From positions 1,364,001 to 1,428,000 of the forward strand of contig NZ_CP017114.1 of assembly GCF_001720485.1 (NCBI RefSeq): a stretch of DNA of 64,000 bases, given 5' to 3'. This document shows, one piece after another, positions 10,258 through 19,284 of this stretch (within the stretch, counting starts at the first letter, position 1; every line of letters begins with the position of its first letter). The notes below the pieces were generated by a model that worked only from the letters and a program-made list of their open reading frames with translations, did no database searches and was not told where the DNA came from. Both the position numbers and the translations under genes were made by a program. This stretch comes from Cobetia marina. GTDB taxonomy: Bacteria > Pseudomonadota > Gammaproteobacteria > Pseudomonadales > Halomonadaceae.

Positions 10258-11151
10258 TCAGCGTTCTATCGGCGTGTCCTCGCGATTGCCCCATTCCTTC
10301 CAGGAACCGGGATAGGCGCGAATGTCCTCGAACCCCAGTGCACGCCCCACCAGCCAGGTCAGGCCTGAGCGGTGGTGGCTCTGGCAGTGCGTCACCACAT
10401 GCTGCTCGGGACTGATGCCCCGCGCGCCCAGCTCGGTGATCAGCTCGGCATAGTCACGAATGCGCAGGTCGCGCTCGCGGTCCATGGCCTCGGTCCACTC
10501 GAAGTGCACGGCGCCGGGGATATGGCCAAGACGCGCGTTCTGGCCTTTTTCTCCGCGATACTCCTCCAGTGAACGGGCATCCCACACCACGACCTTCTCC
10601 TCGGGGGCCTCGGCGGACAGGCGCTCGAGAATGTCCTCGCGGGTCGCCATCACGCTGGTATCGACATAGGCGGCGTGATATTCGCTGGCCTGCCATTCGC
10701 TGGCAGCCTCACTCAGGGCAAGTCCTTCACCCTGCCAGGCATGCAGACCGCCGTTGAGATAACTGAAGCGCGTGTGGCCCAGCAGCGCGAGGGTCCACAG
10801 CAGACGACCTGCCCAGCCACCGCCTTCGTCGTCATAGGCGACGACATGGCTGTCCCGCGTGATGCCCAGCTCGGACATGATGTCGGACAGCGCCTGTGGG
10901 CTCGGCACGCCGGGGATCTCGTCCTCGTTGCTGCCGACCAGGCGCTTGAAGTCGAGCAGGCGTGCGCCGGGCACATGACTGGCATGACTCTCGGCCTTGA
11001 GCGGAACATCGACGATCACGATGTCCGGGTGGTCAAGCAGCGGCAGCAGCTGCGCAGGCTCGACGATCAAGGGCAGCAGGTTCTGCTCGGAGCTGAACGA
11101 GGCGGAGGCCGTCGGGTCGCAAGACGTTGACTGGGAAGAGGAGGGTGACAT
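10258..11151 (-). CDS. rhdA: Thiosulfate sulfurtransferase (rhodanese), two-domain
   Basis: A tandem rhodanese of 297 residues: an inactive N-terminal domain (about 28-145) and a catalytic C-terminal domain (about 165-290) with the active-site loop CQSHHRSG. That loop is nearly the CQTHHRSG of Azotobacter RhdA, which transfers sulfane sulfur to thiophilic acceptors such as cyanide. WDARSLEEYRG is the typical domain-start motif. ATG at 11151 has AAGGA about 10 nt upstream; the first 25 residues are a Ser/Thr-rich extension. The rhdA-psd neighbourhood is also known from Pseudomonas. Confidence 0.9.
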   Translation of the reverse strand: MSPSSSQSTSCDPTASASFSSEQNLLPLIVEPAQLLPLLDHPDIVIVDVPLKAESHASHVPGARLLDFKRLVGSNEDEIPGVPSPQALSDIMSELGITRDSHVVAYDDEGGGWAGRLLWTLALLGHTRFSYLNGGLHAWQGEGLALSEAASEWQASEYHAAYVDTSVMATREDILERLSAEAPEEKVVVWDARSLEEYRGEKGQNARLGHIPGAVHFEWTEAMDRERDLRIRDYAELITELGARGISPEQHVVTHCQSHHRSGLTWLVGRALGFEDIRAYPGSWKEWGNREDTPIER

Positions 11152-11628
11152 GGCGTGGTCCTTGCTTCATCGATGGGGATGATCCTTGTGAGCATCATGG
11201 CATGCTGGCGGCCAGTGGCGTCAAGTCGCGGCTTGCGGGGCAGATGGCGGACGCCAGGCGGTAGATGGCAGGCACTGCCATGCGCCGCTGCAGCGGTCCT
11301 GGCGAGAAACGCTCAATTCGTGCTGACTTTGCGTCTATAATGCTGCCCGTCACATGCCGGGCGAAGAATGTGACGCGCAAGTGGTGGCGAGCGCTGGTCG
11401 TCATGCACAGCGTCATGCACGGAGACGGTGCGTCATTCGCAGTGCCTTGCGCTGGTGCCATGCTCTGGCGCATCCGTGCCTTGCGCTGCGGCGTCTGTCC
11501 CTCCCTGCCTGTCAGGGACGAATCGCCACATCCGGCAGTGTCCTGCAAAGCGCACAGCCTCTGAAACGCCTGCAGTGAAATCCGTCTTGTTTCCAACCAA
11601 TCGCGACCTAGTCCACGGGAGTCTCACC
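11152..11628. other. Divergent control region between rhdA and the purine permease
   Basis: These 477 bp contain no supported gene. They hold the promoter candidate at 11313-11341 and then a roughly 280-nt leader before the permease start. No purine riboswitch fold could be recognised by eye. Confidence 0.5.
11313..11341 (+). promoter_or_regulatory. Promoter candidate for the purine permease
   Basis: A perfect -10 hexamer TATAAT lies at 11336-11341. The hexamer 17 bp upstream (TCAATT, 11313-11318) is a poor -35. The same TATAATGCTGCC string occurs in the minus-strand rsxA promoter candidate at about 23.63 kb. Confidence 0.45.
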
Positions 11629-12963
11629 TTGTTCGAGCGCCTCTTTTCACTTCGCGCCGAAGGCACCACGACGCGCACGGAAGTGCTGGCAGGCATTGCC
11701 ACCTTCCTGGCTTCGATGTACATCATCGTGGTCAATCCCGGCATCCTGTCCGCTACGGGTATGCCGTTCAGTGCCGCACTGACCGCCACCGTGCTGGTCA
11801 GCTTCTTCGGCAGCCTGATGATGGGACTGTACGCCCGCAATCCGATCCTGGTGGCACCGGGCATGGGCATCAATGCCCTGTTCGCCTACACCATGGTGCT
11901 GGGGACCGGCATGCGCTGGGAGGTCGCGCTGGGGTGCGTCTTCTGGGCGGGTGTCATCTTCGCCATCCTGGCGCTGTTCAACGTGCGACGTCTGGTCATC
12001 GATGCGATTCCCGCTCAGCTGCGCTATGCGATTGCCTGCGGTATCGGCCTGTTCATCACCCTGATCGGGCTGGTGAATGCCAAGCTGATCGTGTCCAACC
12101 CCGTCACCGTGGTCAGTGTCGCCCCCATGACGCCCTCGCTGGTGATCTTCATGATCGGGCTGGCGCTGACGGCGGTTCTGGTCGCCAGACGTATCCATGG
12201 CGCCTTGATCATCGGCATCGTGGCGACCACCCTGATGGCGGCCACCATCGGCCGTCTGTGGGGGGACGGGACTGCCTACTTCCCGCCCGAGATCGCGCAG
12301 CCGACGCTGGTCAACTTCACCGGCATCTTCGCGGCACCTGATTTCAGCGGCCTGCTGGCACTGGATTTCATGGGCTCACTGAAGATCGCCTACGTGCCCT
12401 TCATCTTCGTCATCCTGTTCACGGTGTTCTTCGATGCCCTGTCCACCTTCATGGCGGTCGCTGAGGCGGGCAATCTGAAGGATGAGAATGGTGACCCGCG
12501 CAACATCCGTCGCTCGATGATGGTCGATGCCTTCTCGGCGCTGGTCTCCGCACCGCTGGGCACCAGCCCTGCCAACGCCTATATCGAATCGGCGGCCGGT
12601 ATCAGCCAGGGTGGGCGCACCGGTCTCGTCGCCGTGGTCGTGGCACTGTGCTTCCTGCCGTTCCTGTTCCTGGCGCCGTTGCTGTCGCTGGTGCCTGCCA
12701 TCGCCACCGCGCCGGCGCTGATTCTGGTCGGCGTGTTCATGATGGAGCCGATTCGCAAGATTCACTGGCACCAGTTCGATGATGCGATTCCGGCCTTCAT
12801 CGCCATGGTGATGATCCCGCTGACCTACTCCATCACCCACGGGATCGTGTTCGGCTTCCTGAGCTTCGTGATCATCAAGCTGGGGGTCGGCAAGGCGCGG
12901 GAGATTCGCCCGACCATGTGGGTGCTGTTCGCGCTGTCGATCCTGCTGTTGCTGGAAGGCTGA
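11629..12963 (+). CDS. NCS2/AzgA-type adenine/guanine/hypoxanthine permease
   Basis: A polytopic inner-membrane purine:proton symporter of 444 residues in the AzgA/PbuG branch. Family landmarks are TFLASMYIIVVNPGILSATGMP near the start, APGMGINALFAYT, FFDALSTFMAVAEAGNL, the signature APLGTSPANAYIESAAGI, and about 12 hydrophobic segments. The TTG at 11629 is chosen as start because GGGAG sits at 11617-11621 and the product then begins LFERLFSLRAEGTT as in relatives; a GTG some 18 codons upstream is the alternative. It is monocistronic with a strong terminator at 13006. The exact base specificity cannot be read from the sequence. Confidence 0.9.
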   Translation: MFERLFSLRAEGTTTRTEVLAGIATFLASMYIIVVNPGILSATGMPFSAALTATVLVSFFGSLMMGLYARNPILVAPGMGINALFAYTMVLGTGMRWEVALGCVFWAGVIFAILALFNVRRLVIDAIPAQLRYAIACGIGLFITLIGLVNAKLIVSNPVTVVSVAPMTPSLVIFMIGLALTAVLVARRIHGALIIGIVATTLMAATIGRLWGDGTAYFPPEIAQPTLVNFTGIFAAPDFSGLLALDFMGSLKIAYVPFIFVILFTVFFDALSTFMAVAEAGNLKDENGDPRNIRRSMMVDAFSALVSAPLGTSPANAYIESAAGISQGGRTGLVAVVVALCFLPFLFLAPLLSLVPAIATAPALILVGVFMMEPIRKIHWHQFDDAIPAFIAMVMIPLTYSITHGIVFGFLSFVIIKLGVGKAREIRPTMWVLFALSILLLLEG

Positions 12964-13005
12964 GGGGACGCGATTGCGTCGGACGCCTTCTCTCGGTCGA
13001 GAACG

Positions 13006-13042
13006 AAAAAATCCCGCCAGTCTTGGACTGGCGGGATTTTTT
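13006..13042. terminator. Bidirectional terminator after the purine permease
   Basis: A6 and T6 tracts flank an 11-12-bp stem (ATCCCGCCAGTC/GACTGGCGGGAT) with a TTG loop. It lies between convergent genes and suits both. Confidence 0.92.
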
Positions 13043-13063
13043 GTGGCCGACGAGGTGGCGCGA

Positions 13064-13351
13064 TCAGGCGATCATCCAGCCCAGGAAGGTCAGTCCGAGG
13101 AACACCAGCAGGATGCCGCCGATGATCGAACCTCTGAGCAGTGACGTGACGCCCTTGAACAGCAGATACAGCCCGAACACCAGGCCCAGCAGACTGAACA
13201 GGGAGGTGCTCATGCCCAGCTCACCGGCCAGACCACTGAAGAAGCCCTTGAGGGCGTCGTCGAAATTGGCGAAGAAGCCGCTCAGGCCCTCCACGATGAA
13301 GCGGATGGCGGCGCCAAGCTGAGTGCCGATCCAGTTGAAGAAGTCTTCCAT
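13064..13351 (-). CDS. Small conserved membrane protein, two-helix
   Basis: A 95-residue protein not assigned to a named family. The first 45 residues are amphipathic with repeated Phe/Gly (MEDFFNWIG, LSGFFANFDDALKGFFSG). Two membrane segments follow, at about 50-72 (LFSLLGLVFGLYLLFKG) and 78-95 (GGILLVFLGLTFLGWMIA), so the C-terminus is in or at the membrane. The start at 13351 is preferred to an in-frame ATG at 13393, although its ribosome-binding site is weak. It lies downstream of the GGDEF-EAL gene in the same direction, 195 bp away. Confidence 0.7.
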   Translation of the reverse strand: MEDFFNWIGTQLGAAIRFIVEGLSGFFANFDDALKGFFSGLAGELGMSTSLFSLLGLVFGLYLLFKGVTSLLRGSIIGGILLVFLGLTFLGWMIA

Positions 13352-13474
13352 TGCGCACGGTATCCGGACAGAAAAGAGGCCACAGTGTGCCATGAATGCG
13401 GCGTGGACGCTGTCGTGCTGTTGCACTGCGGCATGTGGGCCCGAGCGTCACTCCTCACTCACCTGCTCACTTTT

Positions 13475-13540
13475 ACTCTCACTCTCACTCGCACTCGCAC
13501 TCTCACTCCAAGTCCCACTCCCACTCCCACTCCCACTCTT
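13475..13540. repeat. Imperfect hexanucleotide tandem repeat
   Basis: Eleven successive 6-bp units follow the pattern ACTCNC (ACTCTC, ACTCGC, ACTCCC and variants), ending 6 bp before the GGDEF-EAL stop codon on the minus strand. A looser copy of the same motif continues leftward to about 13449. Confidence 0.85.
13514..13534 (-). other. G-quadruplex-type motif in the 3' flank of the GGDEF-EAL gene
   Basis: On the minus strand four GGG runs are separated by identical 3-nt AGT spacers (C runs on the + strand at 13514-16, 13520-22, 13526-28 and 13532-34). This meets the usual G3N1-7 quadruplex rule. It would be in the mRNA just after the stop codon at 13547. Confidence 0.75.
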
Positions 13541-13546
13541 GCACCA

Positions 13547-15754
13547 TCAGGTGTCCAGGTACCTGGCGGTGAAATCGTCGATCCCCATGGGCTTGTCCAT
13601 CAGGTAGCCCTGCAGGGCGTCGCAGCCCATCTCCAGCAGCAGCTCTCGCTGTCTGGAGGTCTCAACGCCTTCCGCCACCACGCACATGCCCAGTTCATGC
13701 CCCAGCTGCACCATGAAGTTCACCATCCGGCGGTTCATCTCGTCGTTCTCGAGATCATTGACGAAGCTGCGATCCACCTTGAGCTCATCGAAGGGCAGGT
13801 GCTTGATGTAGGTCAGCGAGGAGAAGCCGGTGCCGAAATCATCCAGTGACAGCCGCAGCCCCAGCGAGCGCAATTCATGCATGCGTGCCACCGTGGCTGG
13901 CATGTCGGTCGCGAAGACATTCTCGGTCAGTTCCAGTTGCAGGTATTCAGGGGAGAGGGTGTGCTGGCCGAGCGTTCTGGCGACATTGCTGACGTAGTGC
14001 GGTGATTCCAGCTGTTTGACGCTGACATTGACAGATAGATAGAGCTCGGCGAAACCGGTGCCGTTCTGCCAGCCCGCCAGCAGCCTGCAGGCCTGTTCCA
14101 GTACCCAGTCGCCGAGGCTGTCGATCAGCTGGCTCTTCTCGGCCAGCGGGATGAATTCATAGGGGGAGATGTTGCCGAACCGAGGATGTCGCCAGCGCAA
14201 CAGGCATTCAGCGCCGACCAGCTTGAGCCCTCTGTCGAATTGCGGCTGAAGCTCCATGTAAAGCTCTTCGTGCTCGATGGCGCGACGCAGGTCATTTTCC
14301 AGCTGCACGGCCCGCTCAAGCTCCACGCGCATGCTGGGGTCAAAGCGAACGGTCTGGTTGCGTCCGGCTTCCTTGGCGCGATACATCGCGATATCGGCGC
14401 GGCGGATGAGCTCCTCCGCACTCAGGGCGCGATCATGGAACATGATGCTGCCCAGACTGGCCGAGCTGTGATGATCCAGTGGCTGCGACTGCGGGTCGGA
14501 GAGCGTATAGGGCTGGTTGAGCGCCTGCTGCAGACGCTCCATCAGCTCATCCAGTTCACGACAGGCTGCCTGCGGGTCATGGCTCAAGGGCTGTACCAGG
14601 ATGACGAACTCGTCCCCGCCAAAGCGCGCGACAAGATCCGTCTCCCGCACCTGGCCGGTCAGGCGGTGGGCCACTTCGATCAACAGATGGTCGCCGGTGG
14701 TATGCCCCAGCAGGTCATTGATCTTCTTGAAGTGATCCAGGTCGATGAAGATGAGCGCCCCGTGAGTGTCTCTGGCGTCCATGATGATGATCGCCTGCTG
14801 CAGCGCATCAATCAGCGTGGCGCGATTGGCCAGCTTGGTGAGAGGGTCGAAGCGACTGTGCTGATGCAGCAGGGCTTCTGATTCGACGATGCGCGTGATG
14901 TCGGTGATGGAACCGATCATGCGCAGGGGAGTGCCGTCGTGATCACGTTCGATCACGTCCCCCTTGTCGATGACCCAGACGACATTCCCGTCCCGTGTCA
15001 GCATGCGATGGCGATGGTAGTAGGGTGTCCCGCCTTCCAGGCAGTCCTGGATGGCGACCATGACTTCCGGCGTGTCCTCGGGATGCAGCAGGCTGGCGAA
15101 TTCCTCGAGGCTGTTGTGCAGCTCGTCGTGGGGGACGTTCAGGATCTCGGACCAGCGCCGATTGTGCGTCACGGAGCTGTTGGTGATGTTCCAGTCCCAG
15201 AAGCCTTCCAGCGAGGTGTCATAGATATGATCGATATGACGGCTCTTGCGCTCATGCTCACGGACTTCCGCGGTGATGTTGTGCGCCAGCACGGCGACCA
15301 GCGGCTTGCCATGAATGTCATGGAAGGGCTGCTTGATGGAGCGGAAATGATTGATCTCGCCGGTGGTGCCGTCGGTGGCATCCTCGAAGACCTGCTCACG
15401 CTCGAACTTGCTGAGCACCTGCTCCACGCTGCGGCGGAAGAAGCGGCTCTGCTCGGTATTGCCGGTGTAATGACTGTCGTCGCGTCCGATGATGTCTTCG
15501 AGCGTGGTGCCGTAGAAGTCGGTCAGGGTGCGATTGGCGAAGCGAAACAGCCCCTTGGCATCCTTGATGAACAGGATGTCGGGATGGGTATCGACCAGCG
15601 TGCGCAGCAGATGGTTCTCGGCTTGCAGTGCCTCGAGACGTGACGACATGGCCTGCAGTCGTGCATGCAGGCTGTCGTCGTCAGACGCTAGGGTCTCGGT
15701 GGAGACTTCTGAATGCGAAGGGTGGCGTCCCTCGGCATCGGAAGGTGCGGCCAT
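13547..15754 (-). CDS. PAS-PAS-GGDEF-EAL cyclic-di-GMP signalling protein
   Basis: A 735-residue soluble signalling protein. In order: a short coiled coil (about 28-52), PAS (52-165), PAS/PAC (178-292), GGDEF (300-470) and EAL (480-730). The cyclase motif is canonical (RFGGDEF, 377-383) with an RETD inhibitory site five residues before it. The phosphodiesterase domain keeps EXLXR as ECLLR (516-520), [23 protein letters not shown], the KVDRSF lysine and EGVE, so both activities are plausible, with Cys replacing Ala of EAL. No membrane segment was seen, so sensing is probably cytoplasmic through the PAS domains. It follows nth on the same strand. Confidence 0.93.
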   Translation of the reverse strand: MAAPSDAEGRHPSHSEVSTETLASDDDSLHARLQAMSSRLEALQAENHLLRTLVDTHPDILFIKDAKGLFRFANRTLTDFYGTTLEDIIGRDDSHYTGNTEQSRFFRRSVEQVLSKFEREQVFEDATDGTTGEINHFRSIKQPFHDIHGKPLVAVLAHNITAEVREHERKSRHIDHIYDTSLEGFWDWNITNSSVTHNRRWSEILNVPHDELHNSLEEFASLLHPEDTPEVMVAIQDCLEGGTPYYHRHRMLTRDGNVVWVIDKGDVIERDHDGTPLRMIGSITDITRIVESEALLHQHSRFDPLTKLANRATLIDALQQAIIIMDARDTHGALIFIDLDHFKKINDLLGHTTGDHLLIEVAHRLTGQVRETDLVARFGGDEFVILVQPLSHDPQAACRELDELMERLQQALNQPYTLSDPQSQPLDHHSSASLGSIMFHDRALSAEELIRRADIAMYRAKEAGRNQTVRFDPSMRVELERAVQLENDLRRAIEHEELYMELQPQFDRGLKLVGAECLLRWRHPRFGNISPYEFIPLAEKSQLIDSLGDWVLEQACRLLAGWQNGTGFAELYLSVNVSVKQLESPHYVSNVARTLGQHTLSPEYLQLELTENVFATDMPATVARMHELRSLGLRLSLDDFGTGFSSLTYIKHLPFDELKVDRSFVNDLENDEMNRRMVNFMVQLGHELGMCVVAEGVETSRQRELLLEMGCDALQGYLMDKPMGIDDFTARYLDT

Positions 15755-15903
15755 GGCGGGTTCCCGGGGCGATGGAGACAGCCTCCAGTCTACGTTGCCG
15801 CTCGGTTGAATAGGCAGGGAGGCGGGGTCCTCGCTCAGTCAACGTTCACGCCTGCCGGCCACGCATGGTCGAGCCCCCCGATAACGCCTGATGTTCTGAT
15901 GTG

Positions 15904-16539
15904 TTAGAGGTCTACCTTGTCCTTGTACTCGCAGAGATCCTCGATCACGCAGCTGCCGCAGCGTGGTTTGCGTGCCACGCAGGTGTAGCGGCCATGCAGG
16001 ATCAGCCAGTGATGGGCGTCGACCAGAAACTCCTTCGGTACATGGCGCATCAGCTTGTGCTCGACCTCCAGCACGTTCTTGCCCGGCGCGATTCGCGTGC
16101 GATTGGAGACGCGGAAGATGTGCGTGTCCACCGCCATGGTCGGCTGACCGAAGGCGGTGTTGAGCACCACGTTGGCGGTCTTGCGGCCCACGCCGGGCAA
16201 CGCTTCCAGTGCCTCGCGGGTCTGCGGCACCTCACTTCCATGCTGCTCGATCAGCATGCGGCAGGTCTTGATGACGTTCTCGGCCTTGGTATTGAAAAGC
16301 CCGATCGTCTTGATGTACTCCTTCAGTCCCTCGACGCCCAGCGCCAGAATGCTCTCCGGGGTATTGGCGACCGGATACAGCCTGGCGGTGGCCTTGTTGA
16401 CGCCCACATCCGTGGCCTGGGCCGAGAGCAGGACCGCGATCAACAGCTCGAAGGGCGTCGACCACTCAAGCTCCGTGCGTGGCTCTGGATTCTCGTTGCG
16501 CAGGCGGGTGAAGATCTCGAGACGTTTCTGGGCGTTCAT
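15904..16539 (-). CDS. nth: Endonuclease III
   Basis: Nth is a DNA glycosylase/AP lyase that removes oxidised pyrimidines. All key parts are visible in 211 residues: the helix-hairpin-helix LPGVGRKTANVV with Lys120, the catalytic Asp138 in AVDTHIFRV, and the C-terminal [4Fe-4S] ligands CVARKPRCGSCVIEDLC (Cx6Cx2Cx5C). It lies directly downstream of rsxE, as in E. coli rsxABCDGE-nth, so it is probably the last gene of that operon, 134 bp after rsxE. Confidence 0.97.
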   Translation of the reverse strand: MNAQKRLEIFTRLRNENPEPRTELEWSTPFELLIAVLLSAQATDVGVNKATARLYPVANTPESILALGVEGLKEYIKTIGLFNTKAENVIKTCRMLIEQHGSEVPQTREALEALPGVGRKTANVVLNTAFGQPTMAVDTHIFRVSNRTRIAPGKNVLEVEHKLMRHVPKEFLVDAHHWLILHGRYTCVARKPRCGSCVIEDLCEYKDKVDL

Positions 16540-16673
16540 GGCAGCTCGGTGTCAGGTCGGCGAGGTTCGGTCAGTGTCTGTCTGGAGGAACACAGCTGGC
16601 CTCCAGACAGGGAAAAGTAGACAGGGGAAACAGACAGAATAAAGCAGGCAGGCCCGGGGCTCAGGCCCGCGTA

Positions 16674-17384
16674 TCAGGAAATCGTGCCGGTGACGCGCAC
16701 GCGACGCGAGGCCTTGGGCGCATCCACGGCTGCTGCCTTGCGGCGCTGCTCGAGGCGCTCATCGATGGTCTTCTTGCCCGCGATGATCAGCCCCATGCAG
16801 AAGAAGGCGCCGGGCGGCAGCACCAGGAACAGGAAGGAGTAGTCCGGGAACAGCGTCAGCTTCCAGTCTGCGGCCACCGGCCCGAGCAGCAGCTCCATGC
16901 CCGCAAACAGCGTGCCTTGACCGAACAGCTCGCGCATGCCGCCCAGCAGTACCAGCACGGCCATGAAGCCCAGCCCCATCATCAGCCCATCGGTGGCCGC
17001 CGGCAGCACCGGGTGCTTGGCGGCGAAGGCATCGGCACGCCCGAGAATCGCGCAGTTGGTGACGATCAGCGGAATGAAGATGCCCAGAATCTGGTAGAGC
17101 TCATAGGTATACGCCTTCATCAACAGCTCAGCGCAGGTCACGAAGGAGGCGATGATCATCACGAAGGCCGGCAGGCGTACCGCCGACGGCACCAGATTGC
17201 GGATCAGTGACACCGCCACGTTGGAGCCGACCAACACCAGCAGGGTGGCAAGTCCCAGGCCGATGGCATTGACGACGCTGGCGGTGACGGCCAGCAGCGG
17301 ACACAGGCCCAGCAGCTGTACCAGCGCTGGGTTGTTGTCCCACAGGCCGTCGCGGCTGATCTTGCCAAGTGAGATATCACTCAT
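16674..17384 (-). CDS. rsxE: Electron transport complex subunit RsxE
   Basis: Integral membrane subunit of the Rsx/Rnf complex, which in E. coli keeps SoxR reduced and is related to ion-pumping Rnf. The 236-residue protein begins with a short leader, then [43 protein letters not shown] and [17 protein letters not shown], typical of RsxE. ATG at 17384 overlaps the end of rsxG by 8 bp and has GGAG 8 nt upstream, indicating translational coupling. The C-terminus is basic and cytoplasmic. Confidence 0.94.
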   Translation of the reverse strand: MSDISLGKISRDGLWDNNPALVQLLGLCPLLAVTASVVNAIGLGLATLLVLVGSNVAVSLIRNLVPSAVRLPAFVMIIASFVTCAELLMKAYTYELYQILGIFIPLIVTNCAILGRADAFAAKHPVLPAATDGLMMGLGFMAVLVLLGGMRELFGQGTLFAGMELLLGPVAADWKLTLFPDYSFLFLVLPPGAFFCMGLIIAGKKTIDERLEQRRKAAAVDAPKASRRVRVTGTIS

Positions 17385-18156
17385 GAGGTTCATCTCCGCC
17401 GTGTTCAGAAGTCGCTGATGGCGCAAGCGTGCCGTCAGCGGAGGGAGCGTGTGCGGTGTCCTGTGCCTTGGCGGCGCGGCGTGTCGCGGTCAGCGTCTCG
17501 CTGTCGCCGGCCAGCAGCGCCGTGCGATGCGCCATGAAGTAGATCAGTGCCTGACGCACGGCCCCCACGACCGCACGCGGGGTGATGGTCGCGCCGGTGA
17601 ACTGGTCGAAGTCTCCGCCATCCTTCTGCACCTTCCATTCCACCGAGCTGAGCGTCTGGTCGTCGAACTCATGGATCCATCCGGACTTGCGGGCTTCGAT
17701 CTTGTCGCCCAGTCCCGGGGTCTCGGCGTGCTTGACGGCGCGCACGCCGGCCACGCTGCCATCTGCCCGGATACCGACCAGCAGGCGGATATCGCCGCTG
17801 TAGCCCTTGCCGGTGACCACCGGCAGCAGTACCGCGACGGTCTTGCCATCCCGAGTGGCGCGCCAGCCGGTGTCGGCGCTTTCCAGTCCCAGCACCTGGG
17901 AGGGCGGCAGGACGAAGGCATCGTCGAGCAGGTCATTGTCGTGCAGTGACGGCGGGATGATCTCGGCAAGCGCGGCGCTCTGGGCGGCACGCTCGTTGTC
18001 CGCGATGGTGTCGGCGGTGGTCATCTGGGTGACGGCCACCACGCCGGCGGTGACGATGGCGAACACCGCCAGGCCCGAGGCGGCCCGCGCGATGTTGTGC
18101 TTCAGGCCTCGCGCGGCCTGGGTTTGCTGTTCGGGCTGATCCGGCGTCAGGCTCAT
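17377..18156 (-). CDS. rsxG: Electron transport complex subunit RsxG
   Basis: RsxG carries FMN covalently attached to a threonine on the periplasmic side. The 259-residue protein has one N-terminal membrane helix (about 25-47) and the flavinylation motif [12 protein letters not shown], where the last Thr of GATIT is the FMN anchor. The start codon overlaps the rsxD stop in ATGA. Compared with the E. coli protein (206 residues) it has a long hydrophilic C-terminal tail of about 45 residues, rich in Ala/Thr/Ser and of unknown role. Confidence 0.93.
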   Translation of the reverse strand: MSLTPDQPEQQTQAARGLKHNIARAASGLAVFAIVTAGVVAVTQMTTADTIADNERAAQSAALAEIIPPSLHDNDLLDDAFVLPPSQVLGLESADTGWRATRDGKTVAVLLPVVTGKGYSGDIRLLVGIRADGSVAGVRAVKHAETPGLGDKIEARKSGWIHEFDDQTLSSVEWKVQKDGGDFDQFTGATITPRAVVGAVRQALIYFMAHRTALLAGDSETLTATRRAAKAQDTAHAPSADGTLAPSATSEHGGDEPHE

Positions 18157-19193
18157 GCCTTGTCCTCCAGCTTGATGCCGCGACGGGCCTTCTTGTGGCC
18201 ATAGCTGCGGGGCTGCGTGTAGTAATCGATGAACGGTACGCTGAAGTTCATCAGCAGCACCGCAAAGGCGATGGCATCCGGATAGGCACCGAAGGTGCGA
18301 ATCAGATAGATCAGCACGCCGATACCCGCGCCGTAGTAGAGCTTGCCCTTGTTGGAGGTCGCCGCCGTGACGGGGTCGGTGGCGATGAAGAAGGCACCGA
18401 AGATCGCCGCGCCGCATAGCAGGTGGAACAGCGGGCTGGCATGCTGATCGCCCTCCATCAAGAAGAAGATACCCGAGATCACGCTCAGGCTGCCCAGCAT
18501 CGCCACCGGGATATGCCAGGTGATCAGGCGACGTGCCAGCAGCACCAGGCCGCCGAGGCCCCAGGCGATGGCGGTCTGCTGCCAGGCCAGCAGGTTGGCG
18601 GCGGGCAGCAGGCTCGGGTCGGCCCAGAACTCGCTGCTGGAAAGCTCGCCCTTGTTGCGGAAGGCGTCCAGCGGTGTGGCGCCGGTCAGGGCATCCGGCG
18701 TGGCGATCATGCCGAAGAACTGCCTGAGGCTGTCGGCGAAGCCGAGCGTGAAGCCATCGGGGGCCGACCAGCGCGACATCTCGACCGGGAAGGAGATCAG
18801 CAGCAGCGCATAGGCGACCATCGCCGGATTGAACGGATTCTGGCCCAGGCCGCCGTAGAGCTGCTTGGCGACCACGATGGCCGCGACCACGCCGGTCAGT
18901 ACCAGCCACCAGGGGGCCAGCGGCGGCAGCGAGACGGCCAGCAGCACGCAGGTGACGAGCGCCGAGTTGTCCTTGAGGAAGAAGCTGACCGGCCGTCCGC
19001 GCAGCTTGAGCAACAGCGCCTCGAGCGCGATGCCGGTCAGGCAGGCGAAGACGAGATTGAACAGCACGCCCCAGCCATAGTGCCAGCAGAGTACGGCGAT
19101 GCCCGGCAGCGTGGCAGCCAGCACCCAGGCCATCACGCGCGAGGTGGCGGTGGGCCCATGGGCATGGGGAGAGCTTGCGTGCATCAGGCTCAT
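18153..19193 (-). CDS. rsxD: Electron transport complex subunit RsxD
   Basis: Polytopic membrane subunit of 346 residues (E. coli about 352) with roughly nine to ten helices. It binds FMN covalently at the Thr in ALTGATPLDAF, and carries GGLGQNPFNPAMVAYALLLI and ATDPVTAATSNKGKLYYGAGIG, both typical of RsxD/RnfD. The ATG at 19193 leads MSLMHASSPHAHG; the His-rich leader is variable. It is separated from rsxC by 91 bp, the largest gap within the operon, and overlaps rsxG by 4 bp. Confidence 0.94.
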   Translation of the reverse strand: MSLMHASSPHAHGPTATSRVMAWVLAATLPGIAVLCWHYGWGVLFNLVFACLTGIALEALLLKLRGRPVSFFLKDNSALVTCVLLAVSLPPLAPWWLVLTGVVAAIVVAKQLYGGLGQNPFNPAMVAYALLLISFPVEMSRWSAPDGFTLGFADSLRQFFGMIATPDALTGATPLDAFRNKGELSSSEFWADPSLLPAANLLAWQQTAIAWGLGGLVLLARRLITWHIPVAMLGSLSVISGIFFLMEGDQHASPLFHLLCGAAIFGAFFIATDPVTAATSNKGKLYYGAGIGVLIYLIRTFGAYPDAIAFAVLLMNFSVPFIDYYTQPRSYGHKKARRGIKLEDKA

Positions 19194-19284
19194 GAGGCGT
19201 TCAGATCCTTGCGGTAAATGGACAATGACGTGTGGCGTGCGGTGCAGCGGCCTGCCAAGGGGGCGGTGAAGGAACGCGCGTCAC

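Noticed and set aside
13449..13540. CRISPR array (repetitive sequence)
   Set aside because: Units are 6 bp without spacers; a simple tandem repeat.
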